A DNA stretch of 35,922 nucleotides from assembly GCA_046541575.1 (NCBI GenBank), contig JBKHDA010000019.1, positions 1 to 35,922 of the forward strand, in the 5' to 3' direction. The DNA comes from Halanaerobium sp046541575. GTDB taxonomy: Bacteria > Bacillota > Halanaerobiia > Halanaerobiales > Halanaerobiaceae. The notes beneath the pieces were generated by a model. That model did not search any database. It was not told where the DNA came from and was given only the letters and a program-made list of their open reading frames with translations. Shown here in pieces: positions 7,641-15,900 of this stretch. Within the stretch, counting starts at the first letter, position 1. Every line of letters starts with the position of its first letter. Position numbers and translations under genes: made by a program.

Positions 7641-9141
7641 ATTTACTTAAAGACAGGTTGTCATCTTCTCGCTTTGCTTTATACATTGCACTATCAGCAT
7701 TTTTAATTAAAATTTCTAATTCTCTGCTGTCATCAGGATAAAAGCTGATTCCTCCACTAACTGAAATTTTAATTTTCTCATCACCAATTACCAGAATGTC
7801 ATTGAGCTCTTTAATTAATCTTTTAGCAACTTTAATGATTTCAGATTTGCTGTTTAAATCCGAAAGTGCAACCAAAAACTCATCTCCACCCATCCGGGCA
7901 ACTATATCTTCTTCTTTTAAATTGTTTTTCATTTTAGCAGCTATGCTTTCTAAAACTTTATCTCCTGTATCATGACCATAATTATCATTAATTGCTTTAA
8001 ATTGGTCAATATCAATAAATATCAGACCGATATTGCTGCCCGAAAAATCTGCCTTCTGCTTTAAAGTTTCAAATTTTTCAGTAAAATATTTTCTATTGGC
8101 CAGCCCGGTAAGTTTATCATGATAGGCCTGATGCTCAAATTTCCGTAGTAAATAAGTCACTACCGCAATAAAACTTGCAAATAATACAGCCAGTAGGATA
8201 ACATTGAATATAAATAATCTGCGATGTTCAGCTATTTCAGCCTGCATGATCTGATTATTATATACAATTCCAACAACATAGGAATTCCAGCCCTGTTCAT
8301 TTTCCTGATCACTTACTAAGGCCGGAAAGAATCGATAACGTAAATTATTATCTCCATTCTCTCCTGGGCTGGACTGCAGATCATTTTGCAGTACAGCCTG
8401 TCTGGCCAGTTCTTCTTCAAATTCCGGCACATCAGGATTTAGATAGGGTTTTTTGCTGTTTCTGAGTTTTGCAACCTGATGTTCAATGGGTTCAACACTG
8501 TAAAATGAGATATCTTCTACAATCGCATATTCTTCAGTTAAAGCAGTTGCATCTTTAAAAAGATTTAAACTTTGAAAGGAAGGATACTGATCTTCAATAC
8601 TCACACTGAGCTCAAATAAATACTGATTATCCGGACTCGGCATATAGCTGTATTTTTTTATTTCGCCTGTCTGAGTTGAAAGATCTATTCTATCTACTTC
8701 AAAATCACTGCCTGCCATTCTTTCCCGCAGAACAGTTGCAAAACTGCCAAATTTTGAAAAATCAAGACCCCGATCTTCCTGATAAGTAGTCTTAATAATT
8801 TTCAAATCCTGATCAACTATATAAATATCATAACCAGAAAAACGCTGCTGCAGTTCTTCTAAATCCCAGTCCATCACATCTGGATTTTCCTGGTATTTTT
8901 CCACCATTATCTCTGAATGTTCTCTCATTTCCTGATTCAACTGCTGTTCTGCAATTTTATAGGCATCATTTATATACTTAACAGTCTGCAAAATATTTTT
9001 CTCCACCAGCTGCTGTTGAATCCGGTATTTGTCTTCTACTACTTCTTTAATATTAGTATATTGAGTAGAAAATATATAAATCATAATTAATGCCAGCAGG
9101 ACAATAATTATGTACTTAAATTTGCTCAATAATTTTTCCAA
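7639..9141 (-). CDS. Membrane diguanylate cyclase with extracytoplasmic sensor region
   Basis: This 500-aa protein makes cyclic di-GMP from two GTP. Membrane span 1 (about 9-25) and span 2 (about 311-332) enclose a roughly 280-residue outer region that is probably a CACHE-like sensor. A C-terminal GGDEF domain follows. The active loop ARMGGDEF is intact at 415-422, and DIDQFKAINDNYGHDTGD at 377-394 is canonical. The usual inhibitory RxxD site ahead of GGDEF reads KEED, so product inhibition may be weakened. It is monocistronic, with its own extended -10 promoter just after the his-operon terminator. The signal it senses is unknown. Confidence 0.92.
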   Translation of the reverse strand: MEKLLSKFKYIIIVLLALIMIYIFSTQYTNIKEVVEDKYRIQQQLVEKNILQTVKYINDAYKIAEQQLNQEMREHSEIMVEKYQENPDVMDWDLEELQQRFSGYDIYIVDQDLKIIKTTYQEDRGLDFSKFGSFATVLRERMAGSDFEVDRIDLSTQTGEIKKYSYMPSPDNQYLFELSVSIEDQYPSFQSLNLFKDATALTEEYAIVEDISFYSVEPIEHQVAKLRNSKKPYLNPDVPEFEEELARQAVLQNDLQSSPGENGDNNLRYRFFPALVSDQENEQGWNSYVVGIVYNNQIMQAEIAEHRRLFIFNVILLAVLFASFIAVVTYLLRKFEHQAYHDKLTGLANRKYFTEKFETLKQKADFSGSNIGLIFIDIDQFKAINDNYGHDTGDKVLESIAAKMKNNLKEEDIVARMGGDEFLVALSDLNSKSEIIKVAKRLIKELNDILVIGDEKIKISVSGGISFYPDDSRELEILIKNADSAMYKAKREDDNLSLSK

Positions 9142-9186
9142 TTAGACCCCTCCTAAAAACAACAATACTACCACCAGTTTTTTTTT

Positions 9187-9195
9187 ATTATACCA
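9187..9195 (-). promoter_or_regulatory. Extended -10 promoter of the diguanylate cyclase gene
   Basis: The minus strand reads TGGTATAAT, an exact -10 hexamer with the TG extension. It lies 46 bases upstream of the ATG and directly after the his-operon terminator. The -35 region is weak. Confidence 0.6.
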
Positions 9196-9204
9196 TAAAA
9201 GCAG

Positions 9205-9235
9205 AAAAAAGACAGCTTATGGAAAACTGTCTTTT
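9205..9235 (-). terminator. Factor-independent terminator of the his operon
   Basis: On the minus strand, AAAAGACAG and CTGTCTTTT form a 9-bp stem with an 11-nt loop, running into TTTTTTCTG. It lies about 70 bases beyond the hisIE stop. Repeat copy 3 lies between them. Confidence 0.8.
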
Positions 9236-9245
9236 AAAGATATAT

Positions 9246-9307
9246 GTGAGTTTATTCTTTTTAACCAGGTACAAAACGGCAGTTTTGTACCTGGTACTTA
9301 TAAGTTT
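9246..9307. repeat. Dispersed palindromic repeat, copy 3 (diverged, with compensatory changes)
   Basis: This is the same element as 336-402 and 7574-7640, but diverged. The large stem at 9264-9277/9282-9295 reads ACCAGGTACAAAAC and its complement, with loop GGCA. The fourth pair has changed from C-G to A-T on both arms. The small stem is now the perfect palindrome ACTTATAAGT, where a T-A pair replaces A-T. Paired changes in both stems show selection or a mechanism acting on the hairpin structure. Confidence 0.85.
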
Positions 9308-9999
9308 TACTTATGCCTCTTTCTAAGTTCTTTTCTAATCTGATCAGGATTGATTCCTCTTTCAGCAAGTAAAACAAGCATGTGGTAGACTAAATCTGCT
9401 GCTTCGTAAATCAGCTCATCATCTGGATCATTTTTGGAGGCAATAATTACTTCGGCTGATTCTTCCCCAACTTTCTTTAAGATCTTATCTATACCCTCTT
9501 CAAAAAGATAGGTGGTATATGATCCCTCTGGCATTTCTTCTTTACGGCTTAAAATTAAATCATAAAGAAAATCAATCACTTTTTCTGTTTCAAACTCAGC
9601 TTCTATAGTCTGCGCCTGCTGCTGCATTTTCATCATTTCTTCCGCTTTTGCCTCAGTCTCCTCTGCAAGCTTACGGTAAAAACAGGAATTTTTACCTGTG
9701 TGGCAGGCCGGACCGGCCGGATCAACCAGAAATAAAATCGTGTCCTGGTCACAGTCATAATAAATTTCTTTAATCTCCTGAGTATTACCTGAAGTCTCAC
9801 CTTTATGCCAAATTTCCTGGCGGGAACGGCTGTAGAAGACTGTCTCTCCTTTTTCCAAACTTAAATTAAATGACTCCTCGTTTAGATAGGCTACCATCAG
9901 CACCTCTTTTGTCCGATAATCCTGAACAACCGCAGGCATTAAGCCCTGCTCATTATATTTAAAATCAATTTCATCTAATTTTTCTATTATTTCTAACAC
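9307..9999 (-). CDS. hisIE: Bifunctional phosphoribosyl-AMP cyclohydrolase / phosphoribosyl-ATP pyrophosphatase
   Basis: This 230-aa fused enzyme catalyses histidine steps 2 and 3. The N-terminal HisI domain (about 1-115) shows VFYSRSRQEIWHKGETSG and the metal/Cys segment DPAGPACHTGKNSC. The C-terminal HisE domain (about 140-230) shows KVGEESAEVIIASKN and EAADLVYHMLVLL. The start is GTG, with AAAGGGTGG upstream. It is the last gene of the his operon. A 101-bp gap separates it from hisF, unusually long here because most other junctions touch or overlap; an imperfect TTTGAA/TTCAAA inverted repeat lies in that gap. Confidence 0.97.
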   Translation of the reverse strand: MLEIIEKLDEIDFKYNEQGLMPAVVQDYRTKEVLMVAYLNEESFNLSLEKGETVFYSRSRQEIWHKGETSGNTQEIKEIYYDCDQDTILFLVDPAGPACHTGKNSCFYRKLAEETEAKAEEMMKMQQQAQTIEAEFETEKVIDFLYDLILSRKEEMPEGSYTTYLFEEGIDKILKKVGEESAEVIIASKNDPDDELIYEAADLVYHMLVLLAERGINPDQIRKELRKRHK

Positions 10000-10100
10000 T
10001 CAACCACCCTTTCCCAACTAAATTTGAACATATATAAATAAAATTCAAACTATACAGGTTAAAATTAATCTATAAACACCAGAGGCAGAAGACTCTATAA

Positions 10101-10880
10101 TCATCGCCTATGTTTTGACTCAATTCTAACTGGAATTGCTGCCTTTTCCAGTTCAGCCTTGACATCTCTGATTGCAATTTCTCCAAAGTGAAAAATTGAA
10201 GCTGCAAGTGCTGCATCAGCGCCAGTTTCTTTAAAAACATCTATAAAATGCTGTATACTGCCGGCACCACCGGAGGCAATAACTGGAATATTAACTGCCT
10301 CTGTTACAGCTTTCAGCATCTCCAGATCAAAACCATCTTTGGTCCCATCAGAATTAATACTGGTTAAGAGAATTTCTCCTGCTCCCAGCTCTTCTAATCT
10401 TTTAACCCATTCAATCAGATCAATTCCGGTTTCTCTGCTGCCGCCGTGCACAAAAATCTCCCAGCCTTTACCAGAATCTCTTTTTGCAGCATCAACTGCT
10501 CCTACAATACACTGTGATCCAAACTTAAGGGCTCCTTCTCGAACCAGTTCCGGATTTTTAACAGCAGCTGAATTTACTGAAACCTTATCAGCACCAGCCC
10601 GGAGAATAAACTGCATATCTTCTACTGTCCTGATTCCTCCCCCGACTGTCAGCGGAATAAAAACCTGAGCTGCCACCTTTTCCACCAGCTCAGCCAGAGT
10701 CTTACGCTTTTCTTTGGTTGCAGTAATATCTAAAAACACAAGCTCATCTGCCCCCAGTGCATTGTATTCTTTTGCAGATTCTACCGGATCACCGGCATCT
10801 CTTAAACCAACAAAATTTACACCTTTTACAACCCTGCCGTCCTTGATATCCAGGCAGGGAATAATTCTTTTTTTAAGCAT
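10101..10880 (-). CDS. hisF: Imidazole glycerol phosphate synthase, cyclase subunit HisF
   Basis: This 259-aa (beta/alpha)8 barrel uses ammonia from HisH to close the imidazole ring and release AICAR. It shows the HisF start RIIPCLDIKDGRVVKG, the VGGGIRT phosphate loop near 80-86, and ASGGAGS near 200. The start was set at ATG 10880 because GGTGA lies just upstream; a GTG three codons earlier would overlap hisA further. It overlaps hisA by eight bases (ATGCTTAA). Confidence 0.97.
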   Translation of the reverse strand: MLKKRIIPCLDIKDGRVVKGVNFVGLRDAGDPVESAKEYNALGADELVFLDITATKEKRKTLAELVEKVAAQVFIPLTVGGGIRTVEDMQFILRAGADKVSVNSAAVKNPELVREGALKFGSQCIVGAVDAAKRDSGKGWEIFVHGGSRETGIDLIEWVKRLEELGAGEILLTSINSDGTKDGFDLEMLKAVTEAVNIPVIASGGAGSIQHFIDVFKETGADAALAASIFHFGEIAIRDVKAELEKAAIPVRIESKHRR

Positions 10881-11601
10881 TAGCTTCACCCAGCTTTGTT
10901 AAAACTTCTTCTAAATCTACCTTTTTTTGATAAATTGCCTGGCCGGTAATGGCTCCATAGAAATCCTCAGCTGCCAGATCATATAAATCCTGATTGGAGC
11001 TGATTCCTCCTGAAGCAATAATCTTTAACTCTGTTACCTGCTTCAATTTTTTTAGACCTGCAAAATCAGGACCACTGAGCATTCCATCACGCCCGATATC
11101 AGTATATAAAATATATCTGACACCCAGAGCTTCCATTTCTTTTGCAAAATCAAGCATATCTCTTTCACTAGCCTCCAGCCAGCCTGAAGTTGCCACTTTA
11201 CCATCCCTGGCATCTATACTAACTAAAATACTTTCTGTTCCAAATTCTTCAATTATCTCTGCCAGAGTTTTTGGCTCTTTTACTGCCAGAGTTCCAATAA
11301 TTGCGCGTTCAACTCCCAGATCCAGCAGGCGTTTGACATCTTCTCTTTTGCGAATTCCGCCTCCAGTTTGAATCCTAAGTTCAGTCTCTGCTGCAATTTT
11401 TTTGATCACATTGAAATTTTTACTTTCACCTGCAGATGCACCATCTAAATCAACCAGATGCAGCCACTCAGCTCCTTCTGCTTCAAATTTCTGAGCAACC
11501 GCCAGTGGATTCTGGCTGTAAACAGTTTTGCGATCAAAATTCCCCTGCTCCAGCCTGACCACCTCACCTGCTTTTAAGTCAATTGCCGGTAATACTATCA
11601 T
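10873..11601 (-). CDS. hisA: ProFAR isomerase HisA
   Basis: This 242-aa barrel enzyme isomerises ProFAR to PRFAR (histidine step 4). It shows LPAIDLKAGEVVRLEQG at the start, TGGGIRKREDVK near 78-89, and IYTDIGRDGM-type active-site residues (YTDIGRDGM near 165). It has the same fold as HisF. Its ATG follows the hisH stop directly (TAG ATG). The normal family length is about 240. Confidence 0.97.
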   Translation of the reverse strand: MIVLPAIDLKAGEVVRLEQGNFDRKTVYSQNPLAVAQKFEAEGAEWLHLVDLDGASAGESKNFNVIKKIAAETELRIQTGGGIRKREDVKRLLDLGVERAIIGTLAVKEPKTLAEIIEEFGTESILVSIDARDGKVATSGWLEASERDMLDFAKEMEALGVRYILYTDIGRDGMLSGPDFAGLKKLKQVTELKIIASGGISSNQDLYDLAAEDFYGAITGQAIYQKKVDLEEVLTKLGEANA

Positions 11602-12207
11602 CTATAACAGCTCCCTAAAGTTCTCTAAAAGTTTAATTCCATTATCCCCGCTTTTTTCGGGATGAAATTGAAATCCAATTACATTATTTTTTCTAACCAC
11701 TGCCGGCACAGTAGTTCCATAACCAACTACAGCCAGCACCTCATCTGTAACTTCAGCTAACTGATAGGAATGGACAAAATAGAAATGAGGATTTTCCGGC
11801 AGCCCTTTAAATAAAGGATCATTTTTTACTATCTCCAACTGATTCCAGCCCATATGAGGGATCTTGTATTCAGTCTCCATTTTGGTAATATTTCCTTTAA
11901 GCAGACCAAGTCCTTCAGTTTTTTGATCTTCAAAACCCCACTCAAATAAAAGCTGCATTCCCAGACAGACCCCCAAAAACGGTCTGCCGGTGGCCACAAA
12001 TTTTTCTATAAACTCAACAAAATTGTTTTCTTTAAGTCGCTCCATAGCTCCGGGAAAAGCACCTACCCCCGGTAAGACCAGTCCAGAATATTGATCAACA
12101 CTTTCTAATTTACCCTCTTCTAAAATAACTGTTTCTTCACCAATAAATTCCAGGGCCTTTTGAATGCTGTTTAAATTCCCGGCACCATAATCAATAATCG
12201 CTATCAC
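11602..12207 (-). CDS. hisH: Imidazole glycerol phosphate synthase, glutaminase subunit HisH
   Basis: This 201-aa class-I glutamine amidotransferase supplies ammonia to HisF. The nucleophile Cys lies in GVCLGMQLLFE, and the His/Glu of the triad lie in FQFHPEKSG near the C-terminus. It starts with GTG (GTG ATA GCG), immediately after the hisB TAA and with GGGTG upstream. No gap separates it from hisB or hisA. Confidence 0.97.
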   Translation of the reverse strand: MIAIIDYGAGNLNSIQKALEFIGEETVILEEGKLESVDQYSGLVLPGVGAFPGAMERLKENNFVEFIEKFVATGRPFLGVCLGMQLLFEWGFEDQKTEGLGLLKGNITKMETEYKIPHMGWNQLEIVKNDPLFKGLPENPHFYFVHSYQLAEVTDEVLAVVGYGTTVPAVVRKNNVIGFQFHPEKSGDNGIKLLENFRELL

Positions 12208-12795
12208 TTAAAGCACACCCTTTGTGGAAGGAATTTTGTCTGACTCTATTTTAACTGCATCTTTTAGCGCTCTGGCCAGAGCCTTAAAAACAGCCTCAAC
12301 CTGATGGTGGCAGTTTTCGCCGTGCAGAATTTCTAAATGAAGGGTAATCCCTGCATTAAAGGCAAAGGCCCTCATAAATTCCACTACCATCTCAGAAGGG
12401 AAATCTCCCACCATCTCTCGTGTAAATGGCAGATCAGTATATAAATAAGGTCGCCCACTGATATCAACAACTGCCCTTACCAGGGTTTCATCTAAGGGAA
12501 CTAAAGCGCTGCTGAAGCGAGTGATTCCCTTTTTATCAGCTAAAGCTCTGGCAAAAGCTTTACCCAGAGCAATCCCTGTATCCTCTATACTGTGATGAGT
12601 ATCAATGTGGAGATCTCCTTTAACTGAAAGCTCCAGATCGATATTCCCGTGACGGGCAATCTGTTCCAGCATATGATCAAAAAATCCAATTCCAGTCTTG
12701 ATTTCACTTCTTCCTTCTCCGTCCAGATTTACACTGGCAATAATTTCAGTTTCCTTAGTTTTGCGCTGTTCTACTGCTACCCGATCTCTACTCAT
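12208..12795 (-). CDS. hisB: Imidazoleglycerol-phosphate dehydratase HisB
   Basis: This 195-aa monofunctional dehydratase (histidine step 6) has no fused phosphatase domain, so a separate histidinol-phosphatase is needed. Mn-binding His/Glu clusters are visible as FDHMLEQIARHG, DTHHSIEDTGIALG and HGENCHHQVEA. The RBS AGGAGTGA overlaps the hisC stop codon, and ATG follows after six bases. Confidence 0.97.
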   Translation of the reverse strand: MSRDRVAVEQRKTKETEIIASVNLDGEGRSEIKTGIGFFDHMLEQIARHGNIDLELSVKGDLHIDTHHSIEDTGIALGKAFARALADKKGITRFSSALVPLDETLVRAVVDISGRPYLYTDLPFTREMVGDFPSEMVVEFMRAFAFNAGITLHLEILHGENCHHQVEAVFKALARALKDAVKIESDKIPSTKGVL

Positions 12796-12807
12796 TATAA
12801 ATCACTC

Positions 12808-13914
12808 CTAATTCTGCTCTTTAAATTCTGCAAAAGCCGCTAAAACAGCTTCGTTTTCTTCTCTGCTGCCAATAGTAATTCTAATTGCCGGTGGCTCACT
12901 ATCAAAAGATCTAATTTTAATTCCCTGCTGATTTAAAATCTTTTTAAAATCAGCAGTCTTTTGACCTTCTATGTAAAGAAAATTGGCCATTGAAGGGTAA
13001 AGCTGCCAGTTTTGATACTGATTTAGCTTCTGATAGAGCTTCTGTCTTTCTTTTTTAATAAATTCAATTCTTTCTTTTATAATATCATCATTGTCGAGGA
13101 TTAGACAAGCCAGGATATCAGTTAGAGAATTTAAATTGTAAGGTTTTAATACCTTTTTCAGCTCTTCAACCAGCACCTGATTACCATAGAGATAGCCAAA
13201 GCGAATTCCTGCCAGTCCGAAGGCTTTTGAGAAGGTTCTGGTAACTGCCAGATTAGGATAATCTTTAACATCTGGCATTAAGTCAAGCTCACTGAAATCT
13301 GCATAGGCCTCATCTACCAGCACCGGCCCGGAAAAATATTCAGCAATTTTTAAAATCATTTCCCGCTCCAGCATCTCACCTGTAGGATTATTGGGAGAAC
13401 AGAAAAAGATAATTTTTGGTTCTAGTTCATCAATTTTAGCTTTGATATTCTGATAATTAAAATTTTCAGCCAGCGGCAGCTCTTCATAGCAGCCTCCACT
13501 TAACTCAGTAAAATATTTATACATCGAAAATGTTGGTGACTGTGAAAACACAACATCACCCGGCTCGACAAAAGTTCTGATCAGCATATCAAGAATTTCA
13601 TCTGAACCATTTCCTGCTATTACCTCTCTGGTATCAACATCGACCTCCAGCTCTCTGCTTAAATAATCAGCTAAGCTCTGATGTAAGCGCTCTGAATAAA
13701 TTTCCGGATAGCGGTTGATGTCATGCTGATCAAATTCTTCTTTAAATTTATCCTTAATCTCCCGCGGAAGATCAAAAGGAGATTCATTGCCTGAAAGATT
13801 AATTTTAACTTCAAAATCATCCTCTTCTCCATAATAAGGAGAAATAGCTTTAACTTCTGGCCTCAGCAGTTCTTTTAGTTTCTGTTCCTTCTTATTTAAA
13901 TTATTACTGCTCAT
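12808..13914 (-). CDS. hisC: Histidinol-phosphate aminotransferase HisC
   Basis: This 368-aa PLP-dependent fold-type I aminotransferase carries out step 7. It shows NLSGNESPFDLP at the substrate end, GNGSDEILDMLI, SPNNPTGEM, and the PLP lysine in TRTFSKAFGLAGIRFGY. ATG 13914 was chosen over a TTG five codons upstream because AAGGAGG lies six bases before it. It sits between hisD and hisB in the operon. Confidence 0.96.
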   Translation of the reverse strand: MSSNNLNKKEQKLKELLRPEVKAISPYYGEEDDFEVKINLSGNESPFDLPREIKDKFKEEFDQHDINRYPEIYSERLHQSLADYLSRELEVDVDTREVIAGNGSDEILDMLIRTFVEPGDVVFSQSPTFSMYKYFTELSGGCYEELPLAENFNYQNIKAKIDELEPKIIFFCSPNNPTGEMLEREMILKIAEYFSGPVLVDEAYADFSELDLMPDVKDYPNLAVTRTFSKAFGLAGIRFGYLYGNQVLVEELKKVLKPYNLNSLTDILACLILDNDDIIKERIEFIKKERQKLYQKLNQYQNWQLYPSMANFLYIEGQKTADFKKILNQQGIKIRSFDSEPPAIRITIGSREENEAVLAAFAEFKEQN

Positions 13915-13964
13915 TTTTTCCTCCTTCAACTTCTAACTCAAATTTAAATTTATATTTTATTGCC

Positions 13965-15266
13965 TTAATTTTCTTTTCTAATTCGGACAGAATTTGCATG
14001 GGCATCAAGTCCTTCCCCTTCTGCCAGACAGATCACATCACCACTTGCTTCTTTAAGCGCTTCTTTGCTGTAGTGGATAAATCCTGAATATTTAACAAAA
14101 TCCCTGACAGATAAAGGTGAAAAGAATCTGGCGGTAGAATTTGTAGGTAATACATGATTTGGACCTGCATAATAATCACCGAGAGGTTCCGGCGTATATT
14201 CTCCTAAAAAGATTGAGCCTGCATTTTCTACTGCCGGCAGCAGTTCAAATGGATTTTTAACTGCCAGCTCCAGGTGTTCAGGTGCAACCAGATTAATCAT
14301 TTCCATTGCTGCTTCCTGATCTTCAACTTCAATCATCAGGCCGAAGTTCTCCAGTGATTCTTTTATAATTTCTTTTTTGCTCATATCCTTAATCTGTTTT
14401 TCTAATTCATTTTCTACTTTTTCAATCAACTCCGGAGCATCAGTAACCAGAATTGAAGATGCCAGTGGATCATGTTCTGCCTGACTCATTAAATCAGCAG
14501 CGATATAGGCTGGGTTTGAATCCTTTTCTGCCATAATCATAATTTCACTGGGACCGGCAATCATATCAATTTTAACCTGGCCAAAAACAAGCTCTTTAGC
14601 CATTGAAACATAAATATTACCCGGGCCAACAATAATATCCACTCCAGGAATTGTTTCTGTACCATAAGCTGCTGCGGCTACTGCCTGAGCTCCACCTACT
14701 TTAAAAATCCGATCAACACCGGCAATCTCTGCTGCAGCTAAAATAACAGAACTTACTTTACCTTCTTTATCAGGGGGAGTCAGCATTACAATTTCTTCAA
14801 CTCCCGCAACCTTTGCTGGAATAACAGTCATTAGAACAGAAGAAGGATAAGCAGCTCTACCTCCGGGCACATAAACCCCCGCTTTTTTAAGAGGCTGACA
14901 TACCTGTCCTGTAATAATACCAGGTTTTTTCTGCTTCTGCCAGGATTTATCTTTTTGATCAGAGTGAAAGTCTTCTATATTAGCTGCAGCATTTTTTAAA
15001 GCTTCAATAAAATCTGAATCAACTTCTTTTCTGGCCTGCTCAATCTCTTCCTGCTTGACCACCAGATCTGCTGCCTTAAACTCAATCCCATCAAAACGAG
15101 CAGTATAATCTAAAACTGCCTGATCACCATTTTTTTTGACATTTTTTAAAATATCAGCTGCAGTTTCGCGATACTGAGCCAGGTTATCACCTGAGCGGCT
15201 GTCCAGCATTTTTTTGACCTGTTCTACATTTTTGCGTCCATTTTTTATTCTTTTTATTTTAAGCAT
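13965..15266 (-). CDS. hisD: Histidinol dehydrogenase HisD
   Basis: This 433-aa Zn/NAD enzyme carries out the last two oxidations of histidine synthesis. It shows GRAAYPSSVLMTVIPAKVAGV, VGPGNIYVSMAK, IAGPSEIMI, the SQAEHDPLASS metal-site motif, and GPNHVLPTNSTARFFSPLSV near the end. Three in-frame ATGs exist (15281, 15275, 15266). The last was chosen because GGAG is correctly spaced for it. It overlaps the hisG stop by eight bases (ATGCTTAA). Confidence 0.96.
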   Translation of the reverse strand: MLKIKRIKNGRKNVEQVKKMLDSRSGDNLAQYRETAADILKNVKKNGDQAVLDYTARFDGIEFKAADLVVKQEEIEQARKEVDSDFIEALKNAAANIEDFHSDQKDKSWQKQKKPGIITGQVCQPLKKAGVYVPGGRAAYPSSVLMTVIPAKVAGVEEIVMLTPPDKEGKVSSVILAAAEIAGVDRIFKVGGAQAVAAAAYGTETIPGVDIIVGPGNIYVSMAKELVFGQVKIDMIAGPSEIMIMAEKDSNPAYIAADLMSQAEHDPLASSILVTDAPELIEKVENELEKQIKDMSKKEIIKESLENFGLMIEVEDQEAAMEMINLVAPEHLELAVKNPFELLPAVENAGSIFLGEYTPEPLGDYYAGPNHVLPTNSTARFFSPLSVRDFVKYSGFIHYSKEALKEASGDVICLAEGEGLDAHANSVRIRKEN

Positions 15267-15900
15267 TATTATCATCTCCATTCACTACTTCATCTAAAGC
15301 TTCAATTATTGAAGCAATCTCATCCTGTCTGGTCTTCATACTTACCTTATTGACCACCAGACGGGCTGATAGATCTCTAATACTTTCATAAACAACAAGT
15401 CCGTTTTCCTTTAAAGTCCTTCCAGTTTCTACAATATCCAAAATTGTGTCGGCCAGACCGGTCAGTGGTGCCAGCTCAATTGAGCCGTTCAGCTTAATGA
15501 TTTCAACCGGTTCCCCTTTGCTGCGGAAATAGCGGCGGGTAAAATCAGGATATTTAGTTGCCACTTTACGCTCCAGCAGAGTATCTTTGCGGTCTGGCAG
15601 TCCGGCCAGGGCAAACTCACAAACTCCATAGTCTAAATCTAAAACCTCATAGAGATCACGATTTTCTTCTAATAAAGTATCCTTACCTACAATCCCAAGA
15701 TCAGCTGTACCATATTCCACATAAATTGGTACATCTGCAGGTTTAACAAGTATAATTTCAAATTTTTCACTTTCTATTTCAAAAATCAATTTCCGTGATT
15801 TAAGCATATTTTCGGGTAAGTCATATCCGGCCTTCCGGAAGAGCTTAACTGCTTCTTTAGCCAGCCTTCCTTTGGCCATGGCAATACAGAGATTATCCAT
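15259..15900 (-). CDS. hisG: ATP phosphoribosyltransferase, short catalytic subunit HisG
   Basis: This 213-aa HisG-short form catalyses step 1, joining ATP and PRPP. It lacks the C-terminal ACT-like regulatory domain and so needs HisZ, which is encoded directly upstream. It shows IAMAKGRLAKEAV at the start and a PRPP loop GLADTILDIVETGRTLKENG near 150-170. ATG 15900 overlaps the hisZ TAA by one base, with GGAG upstream; an in-frame GTG three codons earlier is less likely. Confidence 0.96.
   Translation of the reverse strand: MDNLCIAMAKGRLAKEAVKLFRKAGYDLPENMLKSRKLIFEIESEKFEIILVKPADVPIYVEYGTADLGIVGKDTLLEENRDLYEVLDLDYGVCEFALAGLPDRKDTLLERKVATKYPDFTRRYFRSKGEPVEIIKLNGSIELAPLTGLADTILDIVETGRTLKENGLVVYESIRDLSARLVVNKVSMKTRQDEIASIIEALDEVVNGDDNNA

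Noticed and set aside
336..9307. CRISPR array from the repeated palindromes
   Set aside because: The copies are 7.2 and 1.7 kb apart, with genes between them, and no spacers or cas genes are present.
10339..11371. Long plus-strand open frames opposite hisF and hisA, and similar frames opposite other genes
   Set aside because: They lie opposite clearly identified genes, lack ribosome sites and have low-quality composition. They are antisense shadows.
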